DNA from: Deinococcus alpinitundrae
Lineage (GTDB): Bacteria; Deinococcota; Deinococci; Deinococcales; Deinococcaceae
Reading direction: 5' to 3'
Length of the DNA stretch: 64,000 nt
NCBI RefSeq assembly: GCF_009982895.1
Contig: NZ_WXZL01000004.1
Span: forward strand, 186,001-250,000
Shown here: positions 48,766-58,511 of the stretch, in pieces
Position numbering within the stretch: position 1 is the stretch's first letter
Layout: every line of letters begins with the position of its first letter
Position numbers and translations under genes: made by a program
The notes under the pieces: generated by a model
Databases searched by the model: none
What the model was told of the DNA's origin: nothing
Seen by the model: the letters and a program-made list of their open reading frames with translations, nothing else

Positions 48766-50095
48766 CGCTGAAGTCGTCCACGCTCAGCCCGGCAGCCCGC
48801 TGCGTGAACAGGGCCTGCCCGAAGGCCGCGTGAGCGTGCGGCCCCCACTTCACCTGAACATGCCGCAGCGTCACCTCCGAAGCCCCGTTCACCGTGACGC
48901 CGTGGGTGGGCGCGTCCACCAGACTGTGGGGCGGCCGGAAATCCTGCTGACCGATGGGAGACTCGCCCTTCCAGGCGTCCACTTCAATTCGCACATTGTC
49001 CAGCAGCACATCCTGAACGTCGCCCACCTCCCCGGCATGAATGACGACGCCGTTCTCGCTGCGGGCCAGAATGTCCCGGAAGCGCAGGTGGCGAATCTGG
49101 CCCACGCCCACCGCCTTATCCTGCGCCGTGCCGTCCACGTAGATCGGCTCACCGCGTCCCCACCAGCGCTCGTCGTACATCCGCGTCTCGATGGTGATGT
49201 TGGAGAACAAGACGTTCTCGACACCGCCCGGATCGACGCACTGCACGCTCAGCCCCCGGTGCGAGTCGCGGATCACGCTGCTGCTGAAGATGACGTTGCG
49301 CACCGGACTCCAGCACTCGCTGCCGATCTTGAAGGCGCTGCTGACGCTTTGCAGGATGCAGTTGGTGACGGTGATGTCCTCGCAGTTTCCGTAGACGGCG
49401 GTGGAGCGGCAGGTTTTCAGGCAGATGGCGTCGTCGCCCGCCATAATGTCGCAGTCGCTGATGCGGACCCGCTGGCAGCGGTCCAGATCAATGCCGTCAT
49501 TGTTGGGCAGACGAAGGTCGTTGTGCAGCCGCAGATGGGCGATGGTCACGTCCTGACAGCCGGTCAGCCGCAGCGTCCAGTACGCGCCGTCGCGCAGGGT
49601 CAGGCCGACCACATCCAGCCGCTGGCAGCCGATCAGGTTCAGGGTGTAGGGCCGCGCCTGATACTGCTCCTCGCCCGGCGGGCCGCGCATCTCATAGATG
49701 CCGCCCAGATCGGCCTGAACGAAGGCGCGTCCGTGGCCGTCGATTACGCCGCCGCCGGTGATGCTCAGGTCATGGGCCTCGAAGGCGGTCAGCCAGGCGC
49801 GGCGCGACAGTTCGGAGTCGGTGTCGATCAGGCCGCCGCTGATGGCGTCGCTGAAGTGCTCGGGCCGGTAATCGGCGTAGTCCGGACTGGCGAGCAGCGT
49901 CGCGCCGCGCTCCACCCGGAATTCGGTCTGGCCGCGCAACTCCAGCGAGCCGCTGAGGTAGATGCGTCCGGCGGGCAGTAGCACCGTGCCGCCGCCCGCC
50001 GCGTGGCAGGCGTCGATGGCGGCCTGAATGGCGGGCGCGTCATTGGTCTGGCCGTCGCCGACTGCCCCGTAGGTTGAAACATCGTGGGTAGACAT
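48746..50095 (-). CDS. GH28 polygalacturonase-like protein
   Basis: This 449-residue right-handed beta-helix enzyme has the GH28 catalytic motifs NNDGIDLD (near residue 200), AGDDAICLK (near 220) and SHRGLSV (near 280). The N-terminus TYGAVGDGQTNDAPAIQAAID is a pectate lyase/pectinase-type start. No signal peptide is seen, so it acts on imported oligogalacturonides or related sugars. SD is GGAGG. It lies downstream of the terminator at 50136. Confidence 0.9.
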   Translation of the reverse strand: MSTHDVSTYGAVGDGQTNDAPAIQAAIDACHAAGGGTVLLPAGRIYLSGSLELRGQTEFRVERGATLLASPDYADYRPEHFSDAISGGLIDTDSELSRRAWLTAFEAHDLSITGGGVIDGHGRAFVQADLGGIYEMRGPPGEEQYQARPYTLNLIGCQRLDVVGLTLRDGAYWTLRLTGCQDVTIAHLRLHNDLRLPNNDGIDLDRCQRVRISDCDIMAGDDAICLKTCRSTAVYGNCEDITVTNCILQSVSSAFKIGSECWSPVRNVIFSSSVIRDSHRGLSVQCVDPGGVENVLFSNITIETRMYDERWWGRGEPIYVDGTAQDKAVGVGQIRHLRFRDILARSENGVVIHAGEVGDVQDVLLDNVRIEVDAWKGESPIGQQDFRPPHSLVDAPTHGVTVNGASEVTLRHVQVKWGPHAHAAFGQALFTQRAAGLSVDDFSGEDARA

Positions 50096-50135
50096 CGGGC
50101 CTCCGGAGGGAAGGGAAGATGAGTTCTGGGCAGAG

Positions 50136-50167
50136 AAAAGGGCAGGGTCGGTCGTTACTCCTGCCCC
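50136..50167 (-). terminator. Terminator after the DUF5060 glycosidase gene
   Basis: On the minus strand GGGCAGG pairs with CCTGCCC around 13 nt, followed by TTTT. It divides the binding-protein-led operon from GH28-GH38-GH43-GH5-MFS. Confidence 0.65.
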
Positions 50168-50190
50168 GAGGGTCTCCAGGGTGTCTATGT

Positions 50191-51972
50191 CTACGGTGTG
50201 CGCGGCTCCCCGGCAGGCACCAGCTTGACCGCCAGATCCCTGTCGAAGGTCGGCGCCTTCAGCGTGACGCTGCCGCCCTTGACGGTCACGGGAACCACGC
50301 TCAGCCAGACATTTTTCTGCGGCGCATACCAGTAGGCGGTGTACGCGCCGTCGCTGAGCCCGTCCACCTCAAGCGTCACGCCGTAGCGGATGGGCGGGAG
50401 GTACGTCCAGTTCGTTCCAGCTTTCTTCTGAATCAGCGCTTTGGTGTAGGCGGCGCTGGCCTCGCCCGCGTCGTAGGCACTGGAACGCAGCCAGATCAGG
50501 GCGCGGGCCTTGCTTTGCAGCGTCAGGGCAGCGGCACTCAGGGTGTTGACGGCGGCGTTGTGGCCGGTCGTCAGGGTCGCCAGATTCTCCCCCTTCAGGA
50601 AATCGGCCAGGCCTTTGTACTGCGGCCACTGGTTTTGCGGATCAACGAAGGTGTCCCACCACCAGTACATCCCGCTGCCCGCGTAGCCGACGAACGGCGC
50701 GGCCCAGACGGAATTGTGAAAATGAATTCTGTCACGGATCAGTGGGACCTCGTTGCCGCTGCCCGAGTAGCCGATCTCGGCCAGCAGCACCGGCTTGCTG
50801 GGCGCGGTGTCGGTGAAGGCCGAGACGTTGCTGCGGCCCCAGGTCATCAGGTCGCGCCCGCTGTAGTCGTGCTGCTGCGAGAAACTGATTTCCGGCATCT
50901 TCCACAGATCGGCGGTGCCGCCGGTGGCGTAGCTGCTGCTGATCAGGTGATCATACGGGTCATTCTTCTTCAGCACCCCGGTCATCTCGCGGATCCAGGC
51001 TTTCAGGTCGGTGTCCCCGATCGGCGTCCAGTTGACCTCGTTCCACCACTCCCAGGCAAACAGGTTGGGCTGGGCGGCGTAGCGGGCGGCGACGTAGCGC
51101 AGTCGGCGCTTGAACAGCTCGCGTGCCTGCGGATCGGTCACGAAGGCTTCCGGCGACTTCAGCGGCCCACCGTTGGCCGCGTTGTACGGATTGTCGGCCC
51201 ACTCCGGGTTGACGGTGGTGCTGAATTGTCCGTGATTGATCAGCATCAGCTTGATATTGACCCCTTTCTGGCGGGCCATTTCAAACACCTGATCGAGCAG
51301 CCAGGCCTGCGCCTGCCGCTTCCCGTAATCGCCCAGGCCGGTGTCCTTCCACTCCACCCCGAACGACCACGCCGCCATCCAGACCCGCGCCAGATTGCCG
51401 CCGTTTTGCGAGAGCTGACTCAGCCAGCGGTCGTAGTCGGCCAGCACCGCCGCGCCCTTGCTGTTCGACCAGCCGAGGTTGAGGCCGGTGGGGAAGTAGA
51501 AGGTGTTTTTTCCGTTGTCATGAGCGAAGTAGCGCGGATTCTGCTTGTCGATGCGCACGAAGCCCGGCGCGTCCGAGGCGACCACCTTGAAGCCCAGCGG
51601 CACACTCCTGGGGCCGGGGTTGGCGAACGAGGCGCTGGCCGTCCACAGCCCCGCCGAGGTCGGCGTGAAGCGCACCCGCCAGCCCGCCGACCCTTTCGGC
51701 TCCAACGTGGCACGGTCGAAGTCCTGATACCAGAAGGCCGGGACGGTGACGGTTTTTCCGGCGGGCGAGGTGAACCTCACGTTCAGCTCAGCCTGCGCCG
51801 GATTGTAGGGGTTGGCGAAGGTACCGTCGGTCGTCAGGCTCAGCTCAAGCGGCTGGAAGGTGCGGGCGGCCGCGGTGGGCGCGCTGAGGCTGAGCCGGGT
51901 GGGTGCGGCGTTGGTCTGGGCAGCGGCGAACAGGGAGAGCGAGAGACCTAGGGCCAGCAGCTTGCGGCTCAT
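50191..51972 (-). CDS. Secreted DUF5060/GH5-like glycosidase
   Basis: This 593-residue protein has a signal peptide (about 1-22). An N-terminal beta-sandwich (about 25-135, DUF5060-type) precedes a TIM barrel with the acid/base Glu in WEWWNEVNW near residue 300 and the nucleophile Glu in LLAEIGYSG near 385. A C-terminal beta-domain follows. It is the only glycosidase of the locus with a clear export signal, so it may start extracellular depolymerisation. It overlaps the GH4 stop as ATGA. Confidence 0.86.
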   Translation of the reverse strand: MSRKLLALGLSLSLFAAAQTNAAPTRLSLSAPTAAARTFQPLELSLTTDGTFANPYNPAQAELNVRFTSPAGKTVTVPAFWYQDFDRATLEPKGSAGWRVRFTPTSAGLWTASASFANPGPRSVPLGFKVVASDAPGFVRIDKQNPRYFAHDNGKNTFYFPTGLNLGWSNSKGAAVLADYDRWLSQLSQNGGNLARVWMAAWSFGVEWKDTGLGDYGKRQAQAWLLDQVFEMARQKGVNIKLMLINHGQFSTTVNPEWADNPYNAANGGPLKSPEAFVTDPQARELFKRRLRYVAARYAAQPNLFAWEWWNEVNWTPIGDTDLKAWIREMTGVLKKNDPYDHLISSSYATGGTADLWKMPEISFSQQHDYSGRDLMTWGRSNVSAFTDTAPSKPVLLAEIGYSGSGNEVPLIRDRIHFHNSVWAAPFVGYAGSGMYWWWDTFVDPQNQWPQYKGLADFLKGENLATLTTGHNAAVNTLSAAALTLQSKARALIWLRSSAYDAGEASAAYTKALIQKKAGTNWTYLPPIRYGVTLEVDGLSDGAYTAYWYAPQKNVWLSVVPVTVKGGSVTLKAPTFDRDLAVKLVPAGEPRTP

Positions 51973-53260
51973 CCACCCACCCCGAATTGCGGCAACACAT
52001 CGGCATGAACTTGCAGCAACTCATGGATGGCGGCCAGCCCCGCCCGCTTGTCGGGAATGGCGGGGTCGGCCAGCACCGCCTCGTCGATCAGCCGCACATC
52101 GCCCGTCGCGGCGGCCCCGGCGGCGAGGTCGTGGACGTGAGAGACCTGCTTGACGTAAGCCAGCAGATCGTCCGGCAGGGCGGGCACGTCCAGCGGCGTC
52201 ACCTGACCGCCCGAAACCTGCGCGGGCAGTTCCACCACCGCGTTTTCGGGCAGTCCCAGCAGATGCCCGCCGTTGACCAGATTGACCATGTCCAGAAGCA
52301 TCGTCTTTCCTGCGGCCAGCGCCGCGACCGCGTCACCGGGGCGCTCCCACGAGCGACCTTCCATCAGCGTCTGCCAGGGCTGGCGGCCCTGCGCGACCTG
52401 CCGCACGGCATCGAGCCGCCCGGCGCGTTGCCGTGGTAGGCGGTGTGTTCGTGCATGAGTGCGGGATCGAACGGCAGATATTCTCCGATGTGCGAGTCGC
52501 CGGAGAGCGGCAACACCCCGTACTTCTGCCAGAGGAAGACGCTGAGGGGCTGGTTTGACCAAGCCCCAGCCTTCAGGGCTTCGTTAACGTCGGGCAGCAA
52601 ATCCTCGCCCGTCTGTCTGTCCCTCATGGCCAGTAGCCAGGCGAAGTGATTGAGGCCTGCGCTCACGACGTCCAATTCACTGGCTGGGCGGTTGAGCAGT
52701 GCGGCGACGTTGCCATACCCATCCTCACCCCCGTGCGCGACGTTGCAAAAGCCCAGATTCCTGATGGTGCTGTGCCGACTCAGCGCCGTGATGACCCTCG
52801 GCAGCGGATTGCTGACGTTGAGCAGCCAGGCGTCGGGACAGTGCGTTTCCATGTCGCGGGCGATGCCGAGGGCCAGCGGAACCGTTCGCAGGGCGTAGGC
52901 CAGCCCGCCGACGCCGCCACACTCGCTGGCGATCTCGCGCAGGCCGTGTCTGGCGATCACGGCGCGGTCCTGCGCGTAGCGCGACTGCAGCTGCACCGCC
53001 GCCGAGTTGGTGACGAAATGCGCCCCCTTGAGCGCGGACACCCGGTCAGCCGCCGCGTCCACCCGCACGTCCGCGCCCGCGCTCTCAGCCATCCGCCGCG
53101 CCACGCCCGCCATGTGCTCGGCCACTTCAGTATTCGGGTCCACCAGACCCAGGTCGAGCGGCAGACCCGAGTCGAAGATCAGATCGTGCAGCAGGCCGAT
53201 GCTGAAAACGTAGCTGCCCGCACCGATCACGGCCACCTTAACCCGCTCTGGTAGGCCCAT
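51969..53260 (-). pseudogene. GH4 glycosidase gene with a frameshift
   Basis: The ATG at 53260 overlaps the upstream stop (TGATG). The N-terminal part has the GH4 NAD-binding motif VAVIGAGSYVFSIGL, the metal-binding Cys in GFCNVAHG and GLNHFAW. The frame breaks at a C-run at 52419-52421 (GGG on the coding strand); the rest continues in a second frame down to 51969 (GRLDAVRQV, then the conserved NLVNGGHLLGLPENAVVELPA). Adding one G would restore a single 430-residue protein. GH4 enzymes are NAD- and metal-dependent alpha- or beta-glycosidases. It may be a recent mutation or a base-call error. Confidence 0.82.
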
Positions 53261-54897
53261 CAGTCGTCTCCCGCCACGGGTTCGCGGCTCTGGGTGCGCT
53301 GGGCCGGTACGCCCACACCCGCCAGCAGCACTCGGTAGATCGGCTCCACCATGTCCGGACTCTGCGCCAGCGCTTCCAGCGGATACAGCAGCAGATCGCG
53401 GTTGCCGGTTCTGACCCACAGCGGGCGGCCCAGCTCGTCGGTGCCCAGCAACTCGGCGTCACCCAGATTCCGGGCGTCGAGCAGCAGCGGCGTGGTCGCC
53501 AGCGCGTTGGCGTGGGCGGGCAGCGGCCAGGAGTGGTCCCCGACCAGCAGTTGCGTGGGGGCCGTCTCGGACAAACCGTAGCGGTTGTGCGGTAGCGCCC
53601 CGAAAAAGGCCCCAGCGTCCGGCACCCAGGCCCCGGTGTGAATGTCCAGCGGGCCGTGAAAGTAGCTGTAGACGACGCGCCCGGCGTGCTCCGCCAGCGC
53701 GCCCCAGGTGGGGGCCAGCAGTTTCTGGGTGGACGGCACCAGCAAGATGTCCGGTACCTGGGCCGTTCCTGCCAGAAATTCCCGTTCCGGCACGATGCGC
53801 GGCAGATACCCGAGGTTGCGCAGCGCCGCGTAGCTGTTGCGCAGCGCCCGTTTGACGAAATCGCGGTCGTCCCAGGAAAAGGGATAGCGCTCCGGCAAAA
53901 AGGAGCTGACCAGCAAGCCCACCTCCGGCAACTCGGGCAGTGGGGCGGTGAGGGCCTCACGCAGCGCCGCCGCCGACAACTTGGGGGTGCGGTCTGCGTT
54001 GAGCAGGCCGAATCTCAGCTCGAAGGCGTGGTGAACGTACGGCAAATCCCCGGTCAGCTCGAAGTCGAAGCCGCACCACCAGCACACGTGGCTGGCTCCC
54101 TGCAAGCGGGCCTCGGTGGCCACCTGGCCCGCGAATTCGGCGATCTGGGCTTCTCCGAAAGTGTTTTGCGAGGCCCCGAATTCTTCGAGCCACACCTCGC
54201 GCCCGTTCGCGAGCGCCGACGCCGTGCCCACCGCCAGCCCGTACGCCGCCCGTTGCCGCCCGGCGTCGGTCTCGGCGATGTAGAGGTGCGGCCCCAGGAT
54301 GTCCTGGACATGTTCGGGCGAGAAGCCGGTCTCGTCGCCCAGGCAGTACCACGCGCCGTCGCCCAGGCTGACGGGCAGACGCGGCTCGACCTCGGCCAGC
54401 ACGCCGCACAACCGCTCGGTCCAGCCGCCCACCGTCGTCTTGGTGCCCACGCCCGCGTAGATGGGCATCTCGTTACTCAGCACGTAGGCCGAGAGCGCCG
54501 GATGCTTTCCGACCCGCGCCGTCACCTCACGCAGATAGCGCGCCTGGATGTCGAGCAGTTCGGGATCGGCGTAGAGCCTGGTGGGGTCGGGGAGCCACGC
54601 CGGACTCCAGTTCTCGCCGCTCATGTGCCCTACCAGGAAGCTCAGATGCACCTTCAGGTCCGCCGCCGAGCAGAGGTCCAGAAACTGCGCCAGCCTGCCG
54701 AGCATCTCCGGCTCCACCCGGTCCGGCGTGGGCATGAAGTCGGGCCAGAACAGAAAGGCCCGCAGATAATCCACGCCCACCACTTTCAGGGCGGCGAGGT
54801 CCAGCTCGATCTCGTGGGGGCGAAAGTCGCGCCACATCTTGGGGCCAGCGTAAGCGGGCCAGTAATTCACGCCGAACTTGGCAGGCTGCTTGGTCAT
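53260..54897 (-). CDS. Clan-A glycoside hydrolase (GH5/GH42-like)
   Basis: This 545-residue cytosolic protein has a TIM barrel with YLRAFLFWPDFMP near residue 45, the acid/base Glu in LSNEMPIYAG near 143 and the nucleophile Glu in WLEEFGASQ near 240. A C-terminal half of unassigned fold resembles the GATase-like domain of beta-galactosidase/beta-mannosidase proteins (VGLLVSSFLPERYPF). ATG 54897 is chosen; a GTG one codon upstream is possible. It follows the permease gene by 5 bp and overlaps GH4. Confidence 0.82.
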   Translation of the reverse strand: MTKQPAKFGVNYWPAYAGPKMWRDFRPHEIELDLAALKVVGVDYLRAFLFWPDFMPTPDRVEPEMLGRLAQFLDLCSAADLKVHLSFLVGHMSGENWSPAWLPDPTRLYADPELLDIQARYLREVTARVGKHPALSAYVLSNEMPIYAGVGTKTTVGGWTERLCGVLAEVEPRLPVSLGDGAWYCLGDETGFSPEHVQDILGPHLYIAETDAGRQRAAYGLAVGTASALANGREVWLEEFGASQNTFGEAQIAEFAGQVATEARLQGASHVCWWCGFDFELTGDLPYVHHAFELRFGLLNADRTPKLSAAALREALTAPLPELPEVGLLVSSFLPERYPFSWDDRDFVKRALRNSYAALRNLGYLPRIVPEREFLAGTAQVPDILLVPSTQKLLAPTWGALAEHAGRVVYSYFHGPLDIHTGAWVPDAGAFFGALPHNRYGLSETAPTQLLVGDHSWPLPAHANALATTPLLLDARNLGDAELLGTDELGRPLWVRTGNRDLLLYPLEALAQSPDMVEPIYRVLLAGVGVPAQRTQSREPVAGDD

Positions 54898-54902
54898 CAC
54901 GT

Positions 54903-55793
54903 TTATCCCTTGAGGCTGCCCACGGTGATTCCGCTGACAAACTGGCGCTGGAACACCAGAAAGAAGATGAGGGTGGGAACCGAGGCCAGCAGGGTGGCGG
55001 CCATGATCGGCCCGGCGGCGCGCGGATCGGCCGTCAGCGACCCGGCCAGCCGCCCCAGGGCCAGCGGCAGGGTGACGTGGGCGTCGTCATTGACCACCAA
55101 CAGCGGCCAGAGGAAGTTGTTCCACTCGCCCAGCGACACGAAGATTGCCATGGCGGCCAGCGCCGGGCGCACCAGCGGCAGCACGATCTGCCACCAGATG
55201 CGGACTTCCCCCGCGCCGTCAATGCGGGCGGCGTCGATCAGTTCATCCGGCACGCCCCGAATCGACTGGATCAGAAAAAACACCGCGAACGCCTTGGCCA
55301 GCCCCGGAATCAGGAGCGCCCAGTAGGTGTTGATCCAGCCGAAATCGCGCATGGTCAGGAAATTGGGAATGATGGTGACCTGCCAGGGAATCATCATTGA
55401 GCCGATGATCAGGAGAAACACGATGCGGCTGCCGGGAAACTTGTGCTTGGCCAGCACGTAGCCCGCCGCCGAGGCAATGATCAGCGACGCGACCGTCACG
55501 AACACCGTGATAGCGAAGCTGTTGGCGAAAAAGCCCAGGAAGCCGGTGCCGGTGAAGCGCTGAAACAGTCCCTGAATTTGATCGGAGACGCCGGGAGCGT
55601 ACTTGGCGTTGTAGAAATTTTTCAGGGTCGGGTCCTGCACGATCAGGGTGGGGGGCGCTTTGGTGATCTCGCCGAGCGGTTTGAAGGCGCTGGTCACCAT
55701 CCAGTAGTAGGGAAACAGCACCGTCAGGGCCAGCAGGTAAAAGGGCAGGCGCATCAGGGAATGCAGTCCGGGGGATCTCGTTTCACCGACCAT
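54903..55793 (-). CDS. Sugar ABC transporter permease (MalG-type)
   Basis: This 296-residue protein has six membrane segments and the EAA motif (DELIDAARIDGAGEVRIWW) near residue 200 that contacts the ATPase. The N-terminal YWMVTSAFKP is typical of MalG/CUT1 permeases. It is the last transporter gene before the glycosidases. No ATPase gene was found in the window. Confidence 0.93.
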   Translation of the reverse strand: MVGETRSPGLHSLMRLPFYLLALTVLFPYYWMVTSAFKPLGEITKAPPTLIVQDPTLKNFYNAKYAPGVSDQIQGLFQRFTGTGFLGFFANSFAITVFVTVASLIIASAAGYVLAKHKFPGSRIVFLLIIGSMMIPWQVTIIPNFLTMRDFGWINTYWALLIPGLAKAFAVFFLIQSIRGVPDELIDAARIDGAGEVRIWWQIVLPLVRPALAAMAIFVSLGEWNNFLWPLLVVNDDAHVTLPLALGRLAGSLTADPRAAGPIMAATLLASVPTLIFFLVFQRQFVSGITVGSLKG

Positions 55794-55847
55794 GGTGGTC
55801 TCCTGGGGTTGTGGCGTGCGGGTTGGTGGAGCGCCGGAGGCACCAGC

Positions 55848-56822
55848 TCATTCGCTGGTCCGGTCTTCCGGCTCGCCGAGACGCAAATTGATCAGCGTCA
55901 GAGCGAACACGATGATGAACAGCACCCAGGCCACTGCCGAGGCGTAGCCGAGCTGGAAGCGTCCGAAGCCCCGGTCATACAGGTAGGTCACCAGCGTCAG
56001 CGCCGAATCGAGCAGGCCGCCCACGCTGCTCACGCCGCCGAACAGCAGGTACGGCTCGTTGAACACCTGAAACGCGCCGATGGTGCCAGTGATGATGATG
56101 TAGAGCATGGTGGGGCGCAGCAGCGGCAGGGTGATCTTCCAGAAGCGCTGCGAGGGGGTCGCGCCGTCGATGGCTGCCGCCTCGTAGAGTTCGCTGGGAA
56201 TTGCCCTGAGCCCCGCCACGAACAAAATCATGGTGCCGCCCATCCCGCCCCAGACCGCCACCATCACCAGCATGGCGATCGCCAGCGAGGGCGTGCCCAG
56301 CCAGGTGATCGGGGCCAGCCCGAACAACCCTCTGGCCGCATTGAGGATGCCGTAGCCCTCGGAATTGAGAATCCATTTCCAGACCGCCAGAATGGCGATG
56401 CCGCCCGCCACCGAGGGCAGAAAGAACACCGCCCGCATCACCTGATCCCAGACGCCCTCGCCGCCGAAGACGACGGCCAGGGTCAGGCCCAGCACCGTGT
56501 TGATGACCACCACCGACACCACGAACAGCGCGGTGTTGCCCAGCGCCTTGTAAAAACGCGGGTCCTGAAGCAGATCGGTGTAGTTGGCGATGCCGATCAA
56601 TTTCGGCGCACTGATGGCGTTGTAATTGGTAAAGCTCAGGTACAGCGAATTGATGACCGGGTACAGCACGAAGGCCGCGAACAACACCATAAAGGGCAGC
56701 AGCAGCAGCAGGGGAATTGTGAAGCTGCGCCGGACGCGGCGTGAGGGCTGAGCCGAACCCAGCGTCACCTTGACGCCGCCCCCCACCGTACTGGCCGCCA
56801 GTCCCATCTTGTCGTTTCTCAT
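55848..56822 (-). CDS. Sugar ABC transporter permease (MalF-type)
   Basis: The ATG at 56822 (SD AAAGGCGGTG) gives 324 residues with six membrane segments and the EAA loop SELYEAAAIDGATPSQRFW near residue 220. It pairs with the MalG-type permease. A hairpin lies in the 145-bp gap between it and the binding-protein gene. The longer upstream frame runs through that hairpin and is rejected. Confidence 0.93.
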   Translation of the reverse strand: MRNDKMGLAASTVGGGVKVTLGSAQPSRRVRRSFTIPLLLLLPFMVLFAAFVLYPVINSLYLSFTNYNAISAPKLIGIANYTDLLQDPRFYKALGNTALFVVSVVVINTVLGLTLAVVFGGEGVWDQVMRAVFFLPSVAGGIAILAVWKWILNSEGYGILNAARGLFGLAPITWLGTPSLAIAMLVMVAVWGGMGGTMILFVAGLRAIPSELYEAAAIDGATPSQRFWKITLPLLRPTMLYIIITGTIGAFQVFNEPYLLFGGVSSVGGLLDSALTLVTYLYDRGFGRFQLGYASAVAWVLFIIVFALTLINLRLGEPEDRTSE

Positions 56823-56902
56823 GGCACCGCCTTTTTCGTGTGCGCTGTAATGGACTGCGCCGCGCCGCGCTGGCTGCGCCCGACTGCCTCCAGCACGGCG
56901 GC

Positions 56903-56942
56903 AAAAAGTGGGAAGTCCCGGTGTTGCCCAGGCACTTCCCAC
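56903..56942 (-). terminator. Attenuating hairpin between binding protein and permease genes
   Basis: On the minus strand GTGGGAAGT pairs with ACTTCCCAC (9 bp), with extra G/C pairs toward the loop, followed by TTTTT. It sits 25 bp after the binding-protein stop. Partial termination here would give more binding protein than permease. Confidence 0.75.
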
Positions 56943-56967
56943 CCACTCGCCCGTGCCAGGCCAGCGC

Positions 56968-58227
56968 TTATTTCTTGAGGTTGGCGTTCATGGTGGCGGC
57001 GGCCATATCCAGCGCCGCTTTGGGATCAGCGTTGTTCAAGATGACCGACTGCACGGCCTTGGACAGATCGGGGTTGCTGGCCTCGAAGCCGGGGCAGTTG
57101 GGCGGCCCGGCGCTGTCTTTGAGCTGCTTGAGCAGCGCCGCTTTCTGATCGGCAGGCAGCGAGAGGTTCGCAGCGAAATCGCTACGCGGCGGAATGAAGT
57201 ACAGCCCGGCCTTGAAGGCGTTGTCGATCAGCGCCTTGGACACCTTGGCGTCGTTGAGCGACTTGAGGAAATCGGCGGCGGCATCCTTGTTCTTGGAGTA
57301 GGCCATGATGCCGATGACGGTGCCGCCCAAAAAGCCGGTGTACTTGCCGCTCGGGCCTGCAGGCAGCGCGGAGACGGCCCACTTGCCCTTCATCTTGGGG
57401 TAGGTGATGTCGAAATTGAAGGTGCTGTAGGAGGTGCCCAGCGGGTAGTTGCCATTGTCCAGGCCGCCGCCGAGATCAGGCGAGGCATCGGTGGGCACCT
57501 TGAATTTCTTGTAGAGCCCCGCGAAGTAAGTAAGCGCCTTGACGCCCGCCGGGCTGTTGACGGTGGCCTTGGTGCAGCCCTTGTCGTAGTAGCTGCCGCC
57601 TGCCTGGTACAGGTAAGGAAACAAACCCAGCCAGTCGAGGTTGCCCCACTGCACCATGTAGCCTTTCTTGCCGCTGGCCTGAATCTTGGCGATGGTGCCA
57701 GTGAGCTGATCCCAGGTCTTGGGCGCGCCGCTGACGCCCGCCGCCTTGAGCAGATCGGGGCGGTAGAACTGCAGCTGCACCGTCAGGTTGTACGGCATGG
57801 CGTAGAGCTGGCCGTCGGTGGTGACGACCGATTGCAAGATGCCCGGCAGGTTCTCGGTCTTGACCTGCTTGTCGAGGACCGGGTACGCCTTGGTCAGGTT
57901 GACCATGCCACCGAGGTTACCGAGTTCAATGCCCCACGACAGCCCGCCGGTGATGATGTCGGGGCCTTGCTGCGCCGCCGCCGCCGACAGGATCTTGGCG
58001 TGGGCGTCACTCCAGGGCAGCGCCTGAAGCGCAAAGGTCACGTTGGGGTGGGCCTTGGTGTAGAGGTCGGTGGCAGTCTGGATCACCTTGGTTTCGGTGG
58101 GATCGCCGGTCAGCCAGATGGTCAGTTTGGTGGGAGCCTGCGCGAAGGCGGCGCTCGAAAGCAGCAGCGTGCCGGTCAGGGCCGAAACCAGCGTGCGGGA
58201 AACGGTGCGGGAGAGCGGTGCGTTCAT
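56968..58227 (-). CDS. Extracellular sugar-binding protein (CUT1 family)
   Basis: This 419-residue protein has a signal peptide (about 1-29). The type-1 solute-binding fold is shown by LTIWLTGDPTETKVIQTATD near residue 35, GPDIITGGLSWGIELGNLGG and LYAMPYNLTVQLQFYRPDLL. It delivers an oligosaccharide to the MalF/MalG permeases. The SD AAAAAGGAG is well spaced. The 5'-UTR is about 190 nt, unlike the leaderless neighbours. Confidence 0.93.
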   Translation of the reverse strand: MNAPLSRTVSRTLVSALTGTLLLSSAAFAQAPTKLTIWLTGDPTETKVIQTATDLYTKAHPNVTFALQALPWSDAHAKILSAAAAQQGPDIITGGLSWGIELGNLGGMVNLTKAYPVLDKQVKTENLPGILQSVVTTDGQLYAMPYNLTVQLQFYRPDLLKAAGVSGAPKTWDQLTGTIAKIQASGKKGYMVQWGNLDWLGLFPYLYQAGGSYYDKGCTKATVNSPAGVKALTYFAGLYKKFKVPTDASPDLGGGLDNGNYPLGTSYSTFNFDITYPKMKGKWAVSALPAGPSGKYTGFLGGTVIGIMAYSKNKDAAADFLKSLNDAKVSKALIDNAFKAGLYFIPPRSDFAANLSLPADQKAALLKQLKDSAGPPNCPGFEASNPDLSKAVQSVILNNADPKAALDMAAATMNANLKK

Positions 58228-58407
58228 ATGAACTCCTTTTTGAGATCAACCGCTTTGAGCAGCGGCACCCAGCAGCGTGGTCTGTCGAACCTGAACGTTC
58301 ATGACGGTGTCGAGATGCCGTGCTTCCCGAGATTTTTGCCTGGTCCTCCTCAACGAAATCCGGCGCGGAGGCCAGATGGACGCCGCAGAACTTCGGTTTG
58401 ATGTTCG

Positions 58408-58423
58408 TGTTTTTTAGTAAAGA
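58408..58423 (-). promoter_or_regulatory. Candidate LacI operator upstream of the sugar ABC operon
   Basis: On the minus strand TCTTTACTAAAAAACA overlaps the predicted transcription start. A copy with one mismatch lies at 61018-61033 upstream of the divergent sugar operon. Confidence 0.6.
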
Positions 58424-58424
58424 C

Positions 58425-58453
58425 ATCTTAGGACCGCTGACCGGGAATGTCAA
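58425..58453 (-). promoter_or_regulatory. Sigma-A promoter of the sugar ABC/glycosidase operon
   Basis: TTGACA (58448-58453) and TAAGAT (58425-58430) on the minus strand are 17 bp apart, a near-consensus promoter. The start would fall inside the 16-bp candidate operator. Confidence 0.75.
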
Positions 58454-58498
58454 GTTGCCCACGTTGGGCCGGTGTGCTGCGCTGGCGCTGGGCGCAGC

Positions 58499-58504
58499 TA
58501 TACT
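58499..58504 (+). promoter_or_regulatory. Leaderless-type -10 (TATACT) for LacI regulator 1
   Basis: TATACT ends 7 nt before the ATG at 58512, supporting that start. Confidence 0.5.
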
Positions 58505-58511
58505 CGGACGC

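Noticed and set aside
50119..51951. 610-codon plus-strand ORF opposite the DUF5060 gene
   Set aside because: It is Arg/Gly/Val-rich with no domain. The opposite strand has a signal peptide and the paired catalytic Glu motifs.
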